DNA of 64,000 bases from CAVUCE01 sp963739985. GTDB taxonomy: Bacteria; Bacteroidota; Ignavibacteria; Ignavibacteriales; Ignavibacteriaceae. The notes under the pieces are model-generated. The model had not been told where the DNA came from. It saw only the letters and a list, made by a program, of their open reading frames with translations, and made no database searches. Positions 10,063 through 18,779 of the stretch are shown one piece after another. Position 1 is the first letter of the stretch; the number at the start of each line of letters is the position of its first letter. Made by a program: the position numbers and the translations under genes. The stretch is from positions 620,001 to 684,000 of the forward strand of contig CAVUCE010000021.1 of the NCBI GenBank assembly GCA_963739985.1. The letters run 5' to 3'.

Positions 10063-10538
10063 AACATAACGCAATGGTTGAAGGCAAGGATGTTAAATGG
10101 AGTATTCTAAATGCAGGAAAAGATAATTTTATCGATTTTAATAAATCGGTCGGATGGTATCTGCCCGGAAATAGTGTAGAAAAAATCTGGATTGCAAAAG
10201 CTGCTTATGCATGCACATATATTATATCTCAGAAACCACAAAAAGTTAAATTATTATTCGGCAGCAATTCTTCAGCAAAAGTATTATTAAATAAGAAAGA
10301 AGTTTATTCCGTTAATAATAACAGAAATGCAGTTAAGGATCAGGACACAATTGCATTAAACTTAAAGCAAGGAAAAAACATACTACTTGTTAAAGTTGGA
10401 AACTCCAACAGTAATCTAACTTTTGGATTCTTTGGAGAGTTGAAATGGCAGTGGGGATTTTTTGCAAGATTGGTTAATGAACAAAATCAACCCTTAACAA
10501 ATTGCGAAATCCAAATCCCTATAAAAATAGATGTCTGA
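10059..10538 (+). CDS. Exported GH38-type enzyme, middle fragment (accessory beta-sandwich domain)
   Basis: Middle piece of the same broken gene, read from ATA 10059. It holds a beta-sandwich, PA14/carbohydrate-binding-like region (IWIAKAAYACTYIISQ, then KVLLNKKEVYSVNNN and LNLKQGKNILLVKVGN). It has no signal peptide or ribosome site of its own, so it is unlikely to be a gene. The frame ends at TGA 10536. Removing one base between 10530 and 10536 rejoins the catalytic frame (IPIKID, then SDSFDITSTF). The two breaks, minus one near 10058 and plus one near 10533, compensate each other, so the fragment's own sequence stays well conserved. Confidence 0.72.
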   Translation: MEHNAMVEGKDVKWSILNAGKDNFIDFNKSVGWYLPGNSVEKIWIAKAAYACTYIISQKPQKVKLLFGSNSSAKVLLNKKEVYSVNNNRNAVKDQDTIALNLKQGKNILLVKVGNSNSNLTFGFFGELKWQWGFFARLVNEQNQPLTNCEIQIPIKIDV

Positions 10539-13290
10539 TTCATTTGATATTACGTCAACATTTTATTTCAAGAAAAATAACGGCAGTCTAAATCAAAGAT
10601 TTGATGTTAATATTTATTCAACGAATCCTGAACCGGTTAATGGTGTACTTAACTTCAAATTGAACGGGAAATCTTATTCTTTTGTATTTGATAATATTGA
10701 ATTTGGAAATAGTAGACACCCAATATTCTTACCTGAACTTTCAAATGACAAAATAATTGATTGCAAAATTCAGTTAGGAACTAACACTCTGGAGAAAAAG
10801 GTAAAATTACTTAAAGAAGATAAATACAAACTTCATCTAGTGCTTCTAGCGCATACGGATATCGGTTATACAAATCCACAACCGATTGTTAAAGAGATTC
10901 ATGTAAACAATCTGGATAGTGTTTTAACATTATGTAAAACATACCCGGATTTCAAATGGACAATTGAAACTCTGTGGCAACTCTACCAGTACGAGCAGTC
11001 TAGGCCTAAAGATATGTTCCTAAAAGTAATTCATTATATAAAAATAGGTAGAATTGCTGTTTCTCCAATTTTTTCAAATCCATTTACAGGGAGAATAAGT
11101 GAAGAAGAAATGATCCAATCCTTAGCCCTAGCGGAAAGGTATAAAAAGGAATACGGAATATCATTTAATGCTGCCGTGTACGATGATGTTCCAGGAGAAT
11201 CTTGGTTTTTACCTGAAGTACTGAAAAATGTTGGGGTAAAATTCGTTGCAAACGGAGTAAATGAAGTTTATAACAATTATAAACTTCAGAGGAACTTGCC
11301 AAAAGCTTTTAATTGGGAAGGCCCGGACAGCAGTAAAGTTTTAGCATATATAAATGAAGCGTATAATGAAGGCAGATCATACGGATTAGAAAAAGGAAAT
11401 ACTGCAATTGAAGACAGGCTTTGGAATCTTATCAATAAACTAAAAGCTCGCGGTTATTCTTATGATATGATTCTACTTATTTCAGCATATATGGATAACA
11501 ATGGAATTGCAACCGATCAGTATTTAGCGGCTAAAAAATGGGATAAAGAGTATGAATATCCAAAATTTGTTATAAGTAATCTATCCGAGTTTGCGGATCA
11601 ATTTGTTGCAAAGTATGAGAATAAAGTTCCGAATTTAAGAGGAGACATGACTTCACCGTGGGATATTACTTCTCAGGGAGAATTTGTCCGTGAAAAGAAA
11701 ACTAAATGGATTCAGCACCAATTAGAATCGGCTGAAAAACTATCAGCAATTAATTGGTTGATGAATAAAAAGCAAACACCATTTCCAAATGAGTTTTATA
11801 AAACTTATCAGTCTTTATTAGAGTTTGACGGACACGGAAGCGGTTTGGAATATGGATATGGCTCCCCGAAGGAAAATAAAATCACTATGGATTTTAGGGG
11901 CGCGGACGTTGACAAATCCTACTTCAATACAGAAGAGTTATTAGAGAGAGCGATTTATCGAAGAACGCACGCCGAGGAAAGTTTTGAAGGACAGGGAGTT
12001 TATATTTTTAATCCTTTATCATGGAAACGCTCTGCACCTGCCGAAATTGAATTCCCGGCAAACCAAACTCAAAAATATAAAATTATAGATTTGTCCAATA
12101 ATAAGTTAGTCCCGGCGTACCAAGATGGGTATAAAATACATTTTATAGCCGACAGTCTACCCGCACTCGGATTTAAAAAATTCAGATTAGTTCCTGTTGA
12201 TTCTAGTACTAATAACTTGAATAGTGATCTTAAGATTTCAAATGGTTCGATAGAGAATAAATATTATAAGATACTTTATAATTCTGAAAGTGGAAAAATA
12301 GAGCAAATTATTGATAAAAAATCCAATAAAGAACTGATAAATACTGCGTCCGAACTCCCATTCAATATTCCGATTGTAGAGAGGTTCCAAAACAGTCAGT
12401 CATTTAAAACATATACAACCAAACGAGCCAAAATAAAAATTATAGATGAGAGACCGGTAAGACTGATACTTGAAATCAACTTAAGTGACAGCCTGTTTGA
12501 GAAAGAAGTTTATGTACTTTGGTCTAATATAGACAGAGTTGACGCAAATACAACAATCAATCTTGAGGCGCTAAAACCGCCTAAAAAGTATGAAGAATTT
12601 GGAAGTGCATTTCCATTTAATATTGATAATCATAAAACCAGGATGGAAATATTAGGTGGTTTTGCTGATCCGCATAAGGACATATTACCGGGAGTGGACA
12701 CTACTGCCTTTTCCATAAGAAGAAGCGTAGCGCAATATAATAATCAACAGACAATTAGCTGGGCAGCTGTAGATAATCGTGTTGTAAGATTGAGAAATAT
12801 CAAAGGGGATTCTTCGGGAGTTTTAATTACAAATACAGTAAACAACTTTCCAAAAGACTGGAACAGAAATGAAATTAATAAAGGAAAGCTTAAGCTGCGT
12901 TTTAGTTTTACCAATCAGCCCGGAACATTTGATCCGTCTTTTACATCAAGATTTGGCTGGGAGTTAAATACAGAGCCCATTGTTAGAAAAAGTTGGTATA
13001 AGACGAATCCTGTAGATGGAAGTTATTTCCAGGTTAGTAATAAGAATATTTTAATATTGAATATAAAAGCTATACCGGATGAAAATTCAATTTTAGTTAG
13101 AATTCAAAATGTAAATAATACTAAGTCGGCAACATCTAAAATATCTTCTGCATTTTTTCATGATGCTCAAGTATTCAGTTGCGATTATTTCGGGAATAAT
13201 GAAAAAGTAATGAAAATTGAGAAGAATGTTATTTCGGTCCACTTGAAACCAAATCAAGTTTCGACTCTTAAAATTGAATTTAATAATTAA
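10531..13290 (+). CDS. Exported GH38-type alpha-mannosidase, catalytic part
   Basis: Main part of the second GH38 enzyme, 919 residues from ATG 10531. About 100 residues of linker precede the GH38 catalytic domain: zinc motif H108/D110 in LLAHTDIGYT, FKWTIETLWQLYQY, predicted nucleophile D219 in YDDVPGESW, and H435 in FDGHGSG. The C-terminal half has the beta-sandwich domains of the family (IFNPLSWKRSAPAEIEF, then YYKILYNSESGKIEQIIDKK). It ends STLKIEFNN with no secretion tail, unlike the GH38 just upstream. There is no signal peptide in this frame, which supports joining it to 9823-10538 for a repaired protein of about 1,155 residues. It is probably periplasmic or released. The enzyme family is certain; the linkage cleaved is not. 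Confidence 0.85.
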   Translation: MSDSFDITSTFYFKKNNGSLNQRFDVNIYSTNPEPVNGVLNFKLNGKSYSFVFDNIEFGNSRHPIFLPELSNDKIIDCKIQLGTNTLEKKVKLLKEDKYKLHLVLLAHTDIGYTNPQPIVKEIHVNNLDSVLTLCKTYPDFKWTIETLWQLYQYEQSRPKDMFLKVIHYIKIGRIAVSPIFSNPFTGRISEEEMIQSLALAERYKKEYGISFNAAVYDDVPGESWFLPEVLKNVGVKFVANGVNEVYNNYKLQRNLPKAFNWEGPDSSKVLAYINEAYNEGRSYGLEKGNTAIEDRLWNLINKLKARGYSYDMILLISAYMDNNGIATDQYLAAKKWDKEYEYPKFVISNLSEFADQFVAKYENKVPNLRGDMTSPWDITSQGEFVREKKTKWIQHQLESAEKLSAINWLMNKKQTPFPNEFYKTYQSLLEFDGHGSGLEYGYGSPKENKITMDFRGADVDKSYFNTEELLERAIYRRTHAEESFEGQGVYIFNPLSWKRSAPAEIEFPANQTQKYKIIDLSNNKLVPAYQDGYKIHFIADSLPALGFKKFRLVPVDSSTNNLNSDLKISNGSIENKYYKILYNSESGKIEQIIDKKSNKELINTASELPFNIPIVERFQNSQSFKTYTTKRAKIKIIDERPVRLILEINLSDSLFEKEVYVLWSNIDRVDANTTINLEALKPPKKYEEFGSAFPFNIDNHKTRMEILGGFADPHKDILPGVDTTAFSIRRSVAQYNNQQTISWAAVDNRVVRLRNIKGDSSGVLITNTVNNFPKDWNRNEINKGKLKLRFSFTNQPGTFDPSFTSRFGWELNTEPIVRKSWYKTNPVDGSYFQVSNKNILILNIKAIPDENSILVRIQNVNNTKSATSKISSAFFHDAQVFSCDYFGNNEKVMKIEKNVISVHLKPNQVSTLKIEFNN

Positions 13291-13379
13291 AATTTAGGAA
13301 AGGAGGAATAAGATTTTGCTTAGGTCTTCTTCAGTGTAAGCTATTAGTTAATTAATTCATAATAAAACGAAGGTGAAAC

Positions 13380-14513
13380 ATGAATATCAAGCTCAACCGT
13401 TTGTCTAAATATATATTAGCATTTTCCATTGCGGTGGCATTAGTGGGATGCTTCAAAATATTGAACGTCGTACAACCGTCTTCTGCTACGGTTGGAGATC
13501 AAATTACTTCTACTGTAACAGTTAGCGTTGAGGGACAATCTGATGCTAATCCTCATTATGGTATTGTTGGATTGTTGGTTCCGAATGACTGGACCATTGA
13601 CAATGTTGTTTTCTCCGGTGCTTATCAAGATACTTGCTTGTTCCTTCCGGCGGACAGTTCTGATAGTGAACCCGGCGGACTGGTTGATTATTGGACAGAT
13701 TCATTAGAAGCTCGCTACCCTAGTGGCACGGATATGAAATGGATCGTTTATCAATCAAAAACTTCTCATGTAACAATTAATGATACAGTATCTGTTGACG
13801 TCTCTGTTAAAATGACTGTAGGACAAGCCCAGGGGAATTATAATCTTGGTTATTTTGTATCGGATGCAGCTTTGGATTTTACGGATGCTTCATATTATGC
13901 AGTTAGCTTAAATCATGCAATAAATGTTACAGGAGTTGTTCCAGTTGAATTAACTTCTTTTATGGCTCAAGCATCAAGTAATGGAGTAGAACTGTCATGG
14001 TCTACTGCAACTGAAACAAACAATAAAGGATTTGTTGTAGAAAGAAGTTCTAACAAAGTTGATTTTTCACAAATCGGTTTTGTTAACGGAGTCGGTACAT
14101 CTACACAAATGCACAGATATAGTTTTATCGATAGCAAGACATCTGGAGAGAAATATTATTATCGTTTGAATCAGATTGATCTCAATGGTACATTCAAATA
14201 TTCAAAAATTATCGAAGTTACTAATTTAGTACCATCTGAATTCAATTTATCGCAAAACTATCCTAATCCCTTTAATCCCTCGACTAGCATAAATTTTGCG
14301 CTTCCTACAGAATCCTTTGTTGTAGTAAAATTATATGATTCACGCGGCAGGGAAATATCAACTTTAACGAATGGTAATTATGCACCCGGTCAGCATTCAA
14401 TTAATTTTGATGCGTCAAAGCTTGCCTCCGGAACTTATATATACTCTATTACAGCGACAGGTAAGGATGGACAACAATTTACTTCTAGTAAAAAGATGAT
14501 GCTTCTAAAATAA
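13380..14513 (+). CDS. Lipobox-bearing surface protein with Fn3-like domain and secretion tail
   Basis: Exported protein of 377 residues, start ATG 13380 with GAAGGTG upstream. The signal peptide ends in a good lipobox (AVALVGC, Cys at about 23). A domain of about 150 residues follows (VGDQITSTVTVSV, then NPHYGIVGLLVPNDWTID and NLGYFVSDAA) that is shared with the next gene. Then comes the Bacteroidota-type Fn3-like module beginning VPVELTSFMAQASSNGVELS with NNKGFVVERSSNK, and a full type-A tail (LSQNYPNPFNPSTSINFALP, ending KKMMLLK). Having both a lipid-anchor signal and a tail is odd. I do not recognise the N-terminal domain; a surface adhesin or glycan-binding role is a guess from context. 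A strong terminator follows. Confidence 0.75.
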   Translation: MNIKLNRLSKYILAFSIAVALVGCFKILNVVQPSSATVGDQITSTVTVSVEGQSDANPHYGIVGLLVPNDWTIDNVVFSGAYQDTCLFLPADSSDSEPGGLVDYWTDSLEARYPSGTDMKWIVYQSKTSHVTINDTVSVDVSVKMTVGQAQGNYNLGYFVSDAALDFTDASYYAVSLNHAINVTGVVPVELTSFMAQASSNGVELSWSTATETNNKGFVVERSSNKVDFSQIGFVNGVGTSTQMHRYSFIDSKTSGEKYYYRLNQIDLNGTFKYSKIIEVTNLVPSEFNLSQNYPNPFNPSTSINFALPTESFVVVKLYDSRGREISTLTNGNYAPGQHSINFDASKLASGTYIYSITATGKDGQQFTSSKKMMLLK

Positions 14514-14518
14514 AGAAT

Positions 14519-14556
14519 AAACGGCTCACTAAAATCACTTTTATGGTGAGCCGTTT
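14519..14556 (+). terminator. Intrinsic terminator after the 13380 gene
   Basis: A perfect 11-base-pair stem, AAACGGCTCAC (14519-14529) with GTGAGCCGTTT (14546-14556), lies six bases after the stop codon. The interior can pair further (TAAAA with TTTTA around loop TCAC). The flanking A-run and TTT fit an intrinsic terminator working in the + direction. It separates the two paralogous lipobox proteins into different transcripts, or gives partial read-through. Confidence 0.8.
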
Positions 14557-14622
14557 AAAACTGAAACGTGATATAAATACTAGATGATTAAAAAATCTTA
14601 TAAAAATATTAGGAAAATTAAG

Positions 14623-15471
14623 ATGACCAAAATTTTAAAATTATCTTCAATTATAGTATTAACATTTTTAATATCTATAATAATCAACGGTTGTTTAATT
14701 GAAGATGTTAGTCAGTCAAGTTCCGTAAATACCGGAGATACATTTTCAACTACACTAACAATTTCTGATAAAACAGCAGATTCAAATCCGCATCAAGGAG
14801 CTGTTGACGTCTTAGTTCCTGATGATTGGACCTTTACGTCCGGGACTTATGATTTCTCAGGCGGAAACGGTAACATGATAGTTGATACCGCAACGGTACC
14901 AGTGTATGGAAACGTGGATTCTGCATTACCGCCTCCAACAAATATGAAATGGGTTTTCTTACTTTCTGATAACGCATATGGTAATGCTGCAAACGAAATT
15001 TATGAAGTAAAACTTAACTTTAAAGTCGGACAAAAAACTGGTGATTTTCCTATCGGTTATTTAACAACAAAAAATAGCCAAGATTTACTTGTAATTAATC
15101 CTCATGATTATGATAATGATTCAGCCTGGACGGACACTTCAATGAATCATATGGTAACAATTAACGGAGCTACCGGAATAGAGGATGGGCAGAGTACAAG
15201 TGCTCCAACAGAATATGCTTTGTCACAGAATTATCCAAATCCCTTTAACCCCGAGACCGATATAAAATATGCTTTAAAGAAAAGATCATTCGTATCGTTA
15301 AAAGTGTATAATATTTCAGGTCAATTGGTAAAAGACTTAGTTAACGGTGCACAGAACGAAGGATATCATAATGTTAGATTTTCGGGACTAAACTTACCAA
15401 GTGGAATCTATTTATATCAGTTAACAACCGGCGAATTTAGTGCAACTAAAAAAATGATTCTGTTAAAATAA
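14623..15471 (+). CDS. Lipobox-bearing surface protein with secretion tail, paralogue of the 13380 gene
   Basis: Exported protein of 282 residues. I chose ATG 14623 because AGGA (14611-14614) sits eight bases upstream and it gives a clean signal peptide with lipobox IINGC; ATG 14584 is in frame but has no ribosome site. The shared domain follows (NTGDTFSTTLTIS, then NPHQGAVDVLVPDDWTF, NMKWVFLLSDN and DFPIGYLTT), alignable by eye with the upstream neighbour. The type-A tail comes next (LSQNYPNPFNPETDIKYAL, ending KKMILLK). The Fn3-like module of the neighbour is missing. It looks like a tandem duplication with domain loss. Function is unknown. Confidence 0.75.
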   Translation: MTKILKLSSIIVLTFLISIIINGCLIEDVSQSSSVNTGDTFSTTLTISDKTADSNPHQGAVDVLVPDDWTFTSGTYDFSGGNGNMIVDTATVPVYGNVDSALPPPTNMKWVFLLSDNAYGNAANEIYEVKLNFKVGQKTGDFPIGYLTTKNSQDLLVINPHDYDNDSAWTDTSMNHMVTINGATGIEDGQSTSAPTEYALSQNYPNPFNPETDIKYALKKRSFVSLKVYNISGQLVKDLVNGAQNEGYHNVRFSGLNLPSGIYLYQLTTGEFSATKKMILLK

Positions 15472-15486
15472 CTTTTAGAGGTATAA

Positions 15487-16560
15487 TTGGTTAAGATAAA
15501 ATCAGTCCGTGATCTCGGTAGGTTATTCGTTAATAATAATCATAGAATGGTTGGACAGGACGGTGCCTATTCAATCCCTTTGCATGGAAGGACTCTTTGG
15601 TATTTTGGTGATACACTAATAGGTGAAAGAACCGAAGGAGAGAGTCTGTGGTATCCCGGCGGAAAGCCTGTTGGCCCGAAAGATATGTCCGGTATGGGTA
15701 AAATAGAAAAGATGATAAATAATACCGGACTTATTATTGATAAAACAACAGGCCGCACCGGATTAAAAAATTATTCTTATATACTTGATAATGAGAATGA
15801 GATCAAACCGCTAATTCCTCTTCTTGATGATGAATCTCCTGATGAAATACGAATTTGGTGTCTTCATGGAGTTAAAGTAGATGATAAAATCTATTTGTAT
15901 TTCATAAAAGTGCGGACAATTGAAGAAGGAATAATGCCCGTTAATTTTGAAGTCCTTGGGTCGGGCTTAGCGGTTGGGAAGGAAAGAGATTGGAATTTTA
16001 AAAGAGTCAAATTCAATAATTCCCATCTTTTCTGGAAAGAAGATGAACCTAAATTTGCAAGTGCAATTTTAAAATCCAATTCTGATGATTGGCTTTATTT
16101 ATACGGAGTAGTTCAAGATGAAAATTCTGTTCAGCAATGTTATTTAAGTAGAGTAAAAAAACAAGACATTGAAAAACTTGATTCTTATGAATACTTGGTA
16201 TCACCCGAACCTAAATGGTCAAAAAATGTTTCAGAAGCAAAACCCGTTTTCAGCGGGATGCCGAATGAACTTTCTGTTTCTCACAATAAATATTTGAAGA
16301 AATATATGGCAGTTCATTCACTGGATTTAACCGGAAATATTGTAGCGAGAGTTTCGGATTACCCATGGGGACCTTGGAGCGAACCTAATGTATTATATAA
16401 GGTAGAAGTTTCCAGAGAAAAAGATTTACCATATCCAATTCTTATTTATGCCGGTAAAGAACATCCCGAAATTTCTGAGGGAAACGGCAAAGTAATTTAT
16501 GTTACGTATATAGAGTTTGAAGAATACTATCCGCATTTAATTGAAATTGAATTAGAGTGA
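15487..16560 (+). CDS. DUF4185 family protein (GH183-like five-bladed propeller)
   Basis: Probable DUF4185 protein of 357 residues. The N-terminal block GQDGAYSIPLHGRTLWYFGD is the family hallmark, and repeated propeller-blade text follows (DDKIYLYFIKV, DDWLYLYGVVQ, then VSDYPWGPWSEPNVLY). Members of DUF4185 have been assigned to GH183 as arabinan-degrading enzymes, so a pentose-releasing or furanosidase role is possible, but the sequence here does not prove it. There is no signal peptide, so it is cytoplasmic. The start is TTG 15487 with AGAGG five bases upstream. It opens the run of tail-less, signal-less enzymes up to 28974. Confidence 0.7.
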   Translation: MVKIKSVRDLGRLFVNNNHRMVGQDGAYSIPLHGRTLWYFGDTLIGERTEGESLWYPGGKPVGPKDMSGMGKIEKMINNTGLIIDKTTGRTGLKNYSYILDNENEIKPLIPLLDDESPDEIRIWCLHGVKVDDKIYLYFIKVRTIEEGIMPVNFEVLGSGLAVGKERDWNFKRVKFNNSHLFWKEDEPKFASAILKSNSDDWLYLYGVVQDENSVQQCYLSRVKKQDIEKLDSYEYLVSPEPKWSKNVSEAKPVFSGMPNELSVSHNKYLKKYMAVHSLDLTGNIVARVSDYPWGPWSEPNVLYKVEVSREKDLPYPILIYAGKEHPEISEGNGKVIYVTYIEFEEYYPHLIEIELE

Positions 16561-16705
16561 AAATATTAATTTATAAAAATTATACTACCAGATTCTTCAT
16601 CCATGCCCGGCCATTGCCGGACCGGATTCAGAAAGGCCGAAATATTCGCATCGAAAATTATTAAAATAAATATTAAACAACATTACAATACGCAGGAGCT
16701 AATTA
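16561..16705 (+). other. Intergenic segment with short GC-rich hairpin
   Basis: The 145 bases between the DUF4185 gene and the six-hairpin glycosidase hold no gene. Around 16605-16640 the sequence is clearly richer in G+C than its surroundings and contains CCGGC-CATT-GCCGG (16607-16620), a 5-base-pair hairpin. No T-run follows, so I do not call it a terminator. AGGAG at 16694-16698 is the ribosome site of the next gene. Confidence 0.35.
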
Positions 16706-18778
16706 ATGATTCCAACAGTTACTGATCTCAAAAGCGATGAGATGATTCATAGATTCGGTGATTTATATAATCCTCCGGGCTTAACAAATTTTTGGGGCTG
16801 CGTTCAAACCGATCTTGATATTACAGGTATAAGAAGTTTGAACTTTCCGCCTTTTGGATGTTCCGATACGATTACTGCAGGATTATATTTCAATAAAAGA
16901 TATTTCCCGGCAACAGGAACTCCTATAAAAATAACCTGGTTTCCTGATAGAATTAAGAGAGAAACTGAATTTTCCGGCATAAGATTTACTTCTGTAACTG
17001 TGCTTCCTATAAAAAATAAAGCTTCAATTATAAAGTTGTCACTTGAAAATATTTCCGGCGAAAAAAAGGAATTTGAAATAAAATTAGGTTTAGCTGGAAA
17101 TGTTACCAAAGCAATTAAATCCTGGAATGAACCTCTTCCTCCGAATGAAAGGGATAACGTAATTGAAATTGATAATGGAAGAAAAGCGCTACTATTCAAT
17201 GCTCAACATTCTAAAGCATTTTCACTGCAAGGTATTTATCCGCTCGCGGAAGACATAGATAAAAATGGTATCAGCCTTAAAGTGAAATTAAATGCCGGAG
17301 AAACGAAATCAATAACTTATGCAAATGTATTAGGCGATGATTTAAATGAACTACAGATAACTTATGATGAGTTAATTAACAATGCAGATAAAATAATTGA
17401 AGATACCAGAAAAGAATGGAACTCGGAAATAGCTGCAGCATATACTCCCGGCAACAATAGATATTCAGGCTCAATGCCGGAACTAGTAACAAACGATAAA
17501 GATATTTTGAAATTATATAATATGGGAATACTCGGACTAATTTATTTTAAGCGCGATAATCCATATTCCACATTTGGCAGATCTTACGATACTTTAATGC
17601 CGCGGTATTGGCAGACTGTTACATTTATCTGGGACTATGCTCTTAGTTCTTTAGGGCATGCTTTGTTAGATCCGGACGTAATGAAAAAATATCTTGAATT
17701 GTGGATGCACATGGATATTCACAAACATTTTGGAATTGAATATCTAACCGGTGGTCCTGTGGGTCCATGGTATTCTGTTAATGATTTTGCTTTAACCTGG
17801 CTTTCTAATGATTACATTAGATGGACGGGAGATAAGAATTGGCTTAAGAGTGAATTAAATGATAAGAAGGGTTCATCCAAACAGATTTTGGAATACTTAC
17901 TAAAGTATGCAAGCAACTGGGAACAATTTAAAACTTCCAGCGGATTAGCCGACTATGGCGGGATAAATAATTTACTTGAGTGTGTAAGCACATACATTCA
18001 CGAAGTTGCAAGCCTGAATGCCGGGAACATTTTCAATATGAATATTGCATCTGAGATTTTGGAACATTTTGGCGAAAATGGAAAAGCAGCCGATTTTAAA
18101 GATCAATCGAAAAAATTATTAACCGAATTAAATAAACTATATGCGGATGGAAAAGGTTACTGGAATGCCCGCTTTCCCGGCGGAGAATTAGTTGAAGTAA
18201 GACATTGTTACGATTTTATAACAATACTTAATACTATTGCCGATGAACTTTCGGAGAAGCAAAAAGAAGAAATGACAGCATTCTTCATCAATGAATTGCA
18301 GTCGGCAACTTGGATGCATGCACTTTCTCCTGAAGATAATAATGCAATGTTTAGCGTTCGTCCTGATCATCAATGGAACGGAGCTTATCCCGCTTGGCCG
18401 GCACAATCTGTTACGGGATTATATAAAATCGGTAAATCCGATTTGGCATTTAAATGGCTGAAAGGATTAGCAAAGAGTGCGAATCAAGGCCCGCTCGGGC
18501 AAGCTCATTTTGTTGAAAGCATAATTGAACCGGAATCCGGAGGAGCAAAAAAAGCTCCGCCCGAAGGTCCTTTTATAACGGACTGGACGGTCTCATCAAA
18601 CGGAAGTTGGACAAATATTATCATCGAGTCAATTTTCGGAGTTAATGCAAGCTTATTTGACGGTATCACCGCCAATCCGCAATTCGGCGAATTTGATGCG
18701 AATGCAAAACTCATAAATTTATCTTATCAGGGCAAATTATACAACGTGGATAAAAACGGTTTGGAGCAAGTAAAATAA
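16706..18778 (+). CDS. Cytoplasmic six-hairpin glycosidase, subfamily unassigned
   Basis: A 690-residue protein with an N-terminal beta-sandwich (about 1-230) and an alpha/alpha-barrel of the six-hairpin glycosidase type. The barrel text includes RYWQTVTFIWDYALSSLGHA, HFGIEYLTGGPVGPWYSVND, SSGLADYGGINNLLECVSTY and DHQWNGAYPAWPAQSVTGLY. Acidic residues of the FIWDYA and GLADYGG segments are candidate catalytic groups, by analogy with GH37/GH63/GH78-like barrels. I cannot place it in one GH family. There is no signal peptide; the start ATG 16706 has AGGAG seven bases upstream. It precedes the cytoplasmic GH38 by one base, so the two are co-translated and probably act on the same imported oligosaccharide. 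Confidence 0.72.
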   Translation: MIPTVTDLKSDEMIHRFGDLYNPPGLTNFWGCVQTDLDITGIRSLNFPPFGCSDTITAGLYFNKRYFPATGTPIKITWFPDRIKRETEFSGIRFTSVTVLPIKNKASIIKLSLENISGEKKEFEIKLGLAGNVTKAIKSWNEPLPPNERDNVIEIDNGRKALLFNAQHSKAFSLQGIYPLAEDIDKNGISLKVKLNAGETKSITYANVLGDDLNELQITYDELINNADKIIEDTRKEWNSEIAAAYTPGNNRYSGSMPELVTNDKDILKLYNMGILGLIYFKRDNPYSTFGRSYDTLMPRYWQTVTFIWDYALSSLGHALLDPDVMKKYLELWMHMDIHKHFGIEYLTGGPVGPWYSVNDFALTWLSNDYIRWTGDKNWLKSELNDKKGSSKQILEYLLKYASNWEQFKTSSGLADYGGINNLLECVSTYIHEVASLNAGNIFNMNIASEILEHFGENGKAADFKDQSKKLLTELNKLYADGKGYWNARFPGGELVEVRHCYDFITILNTIADELSEKQKEEMTAFFINELQSATWMHALSPEDNNAMFSVRPDHQWNGAYPAWPAQSVTGLYKIGKSDLAFKWLKGLAKSANQGPLGQAHFVESIIEPESGGAKKAPPEGPFITDWTVSSNGSWTNIIIESIFGVNASLFDGITANPQFGEFDANAKLINLSYQGKLYNVDKNGLEQVK

Positions 18779-18779
18779 A

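Noticed and set aside
16804..17199. 131-codon minus-strand open frame
   Set aside because: Lies opposite the N-terminal sandwich of the six-hairpin glycosidase, with no ribosome site or recognisable domain.
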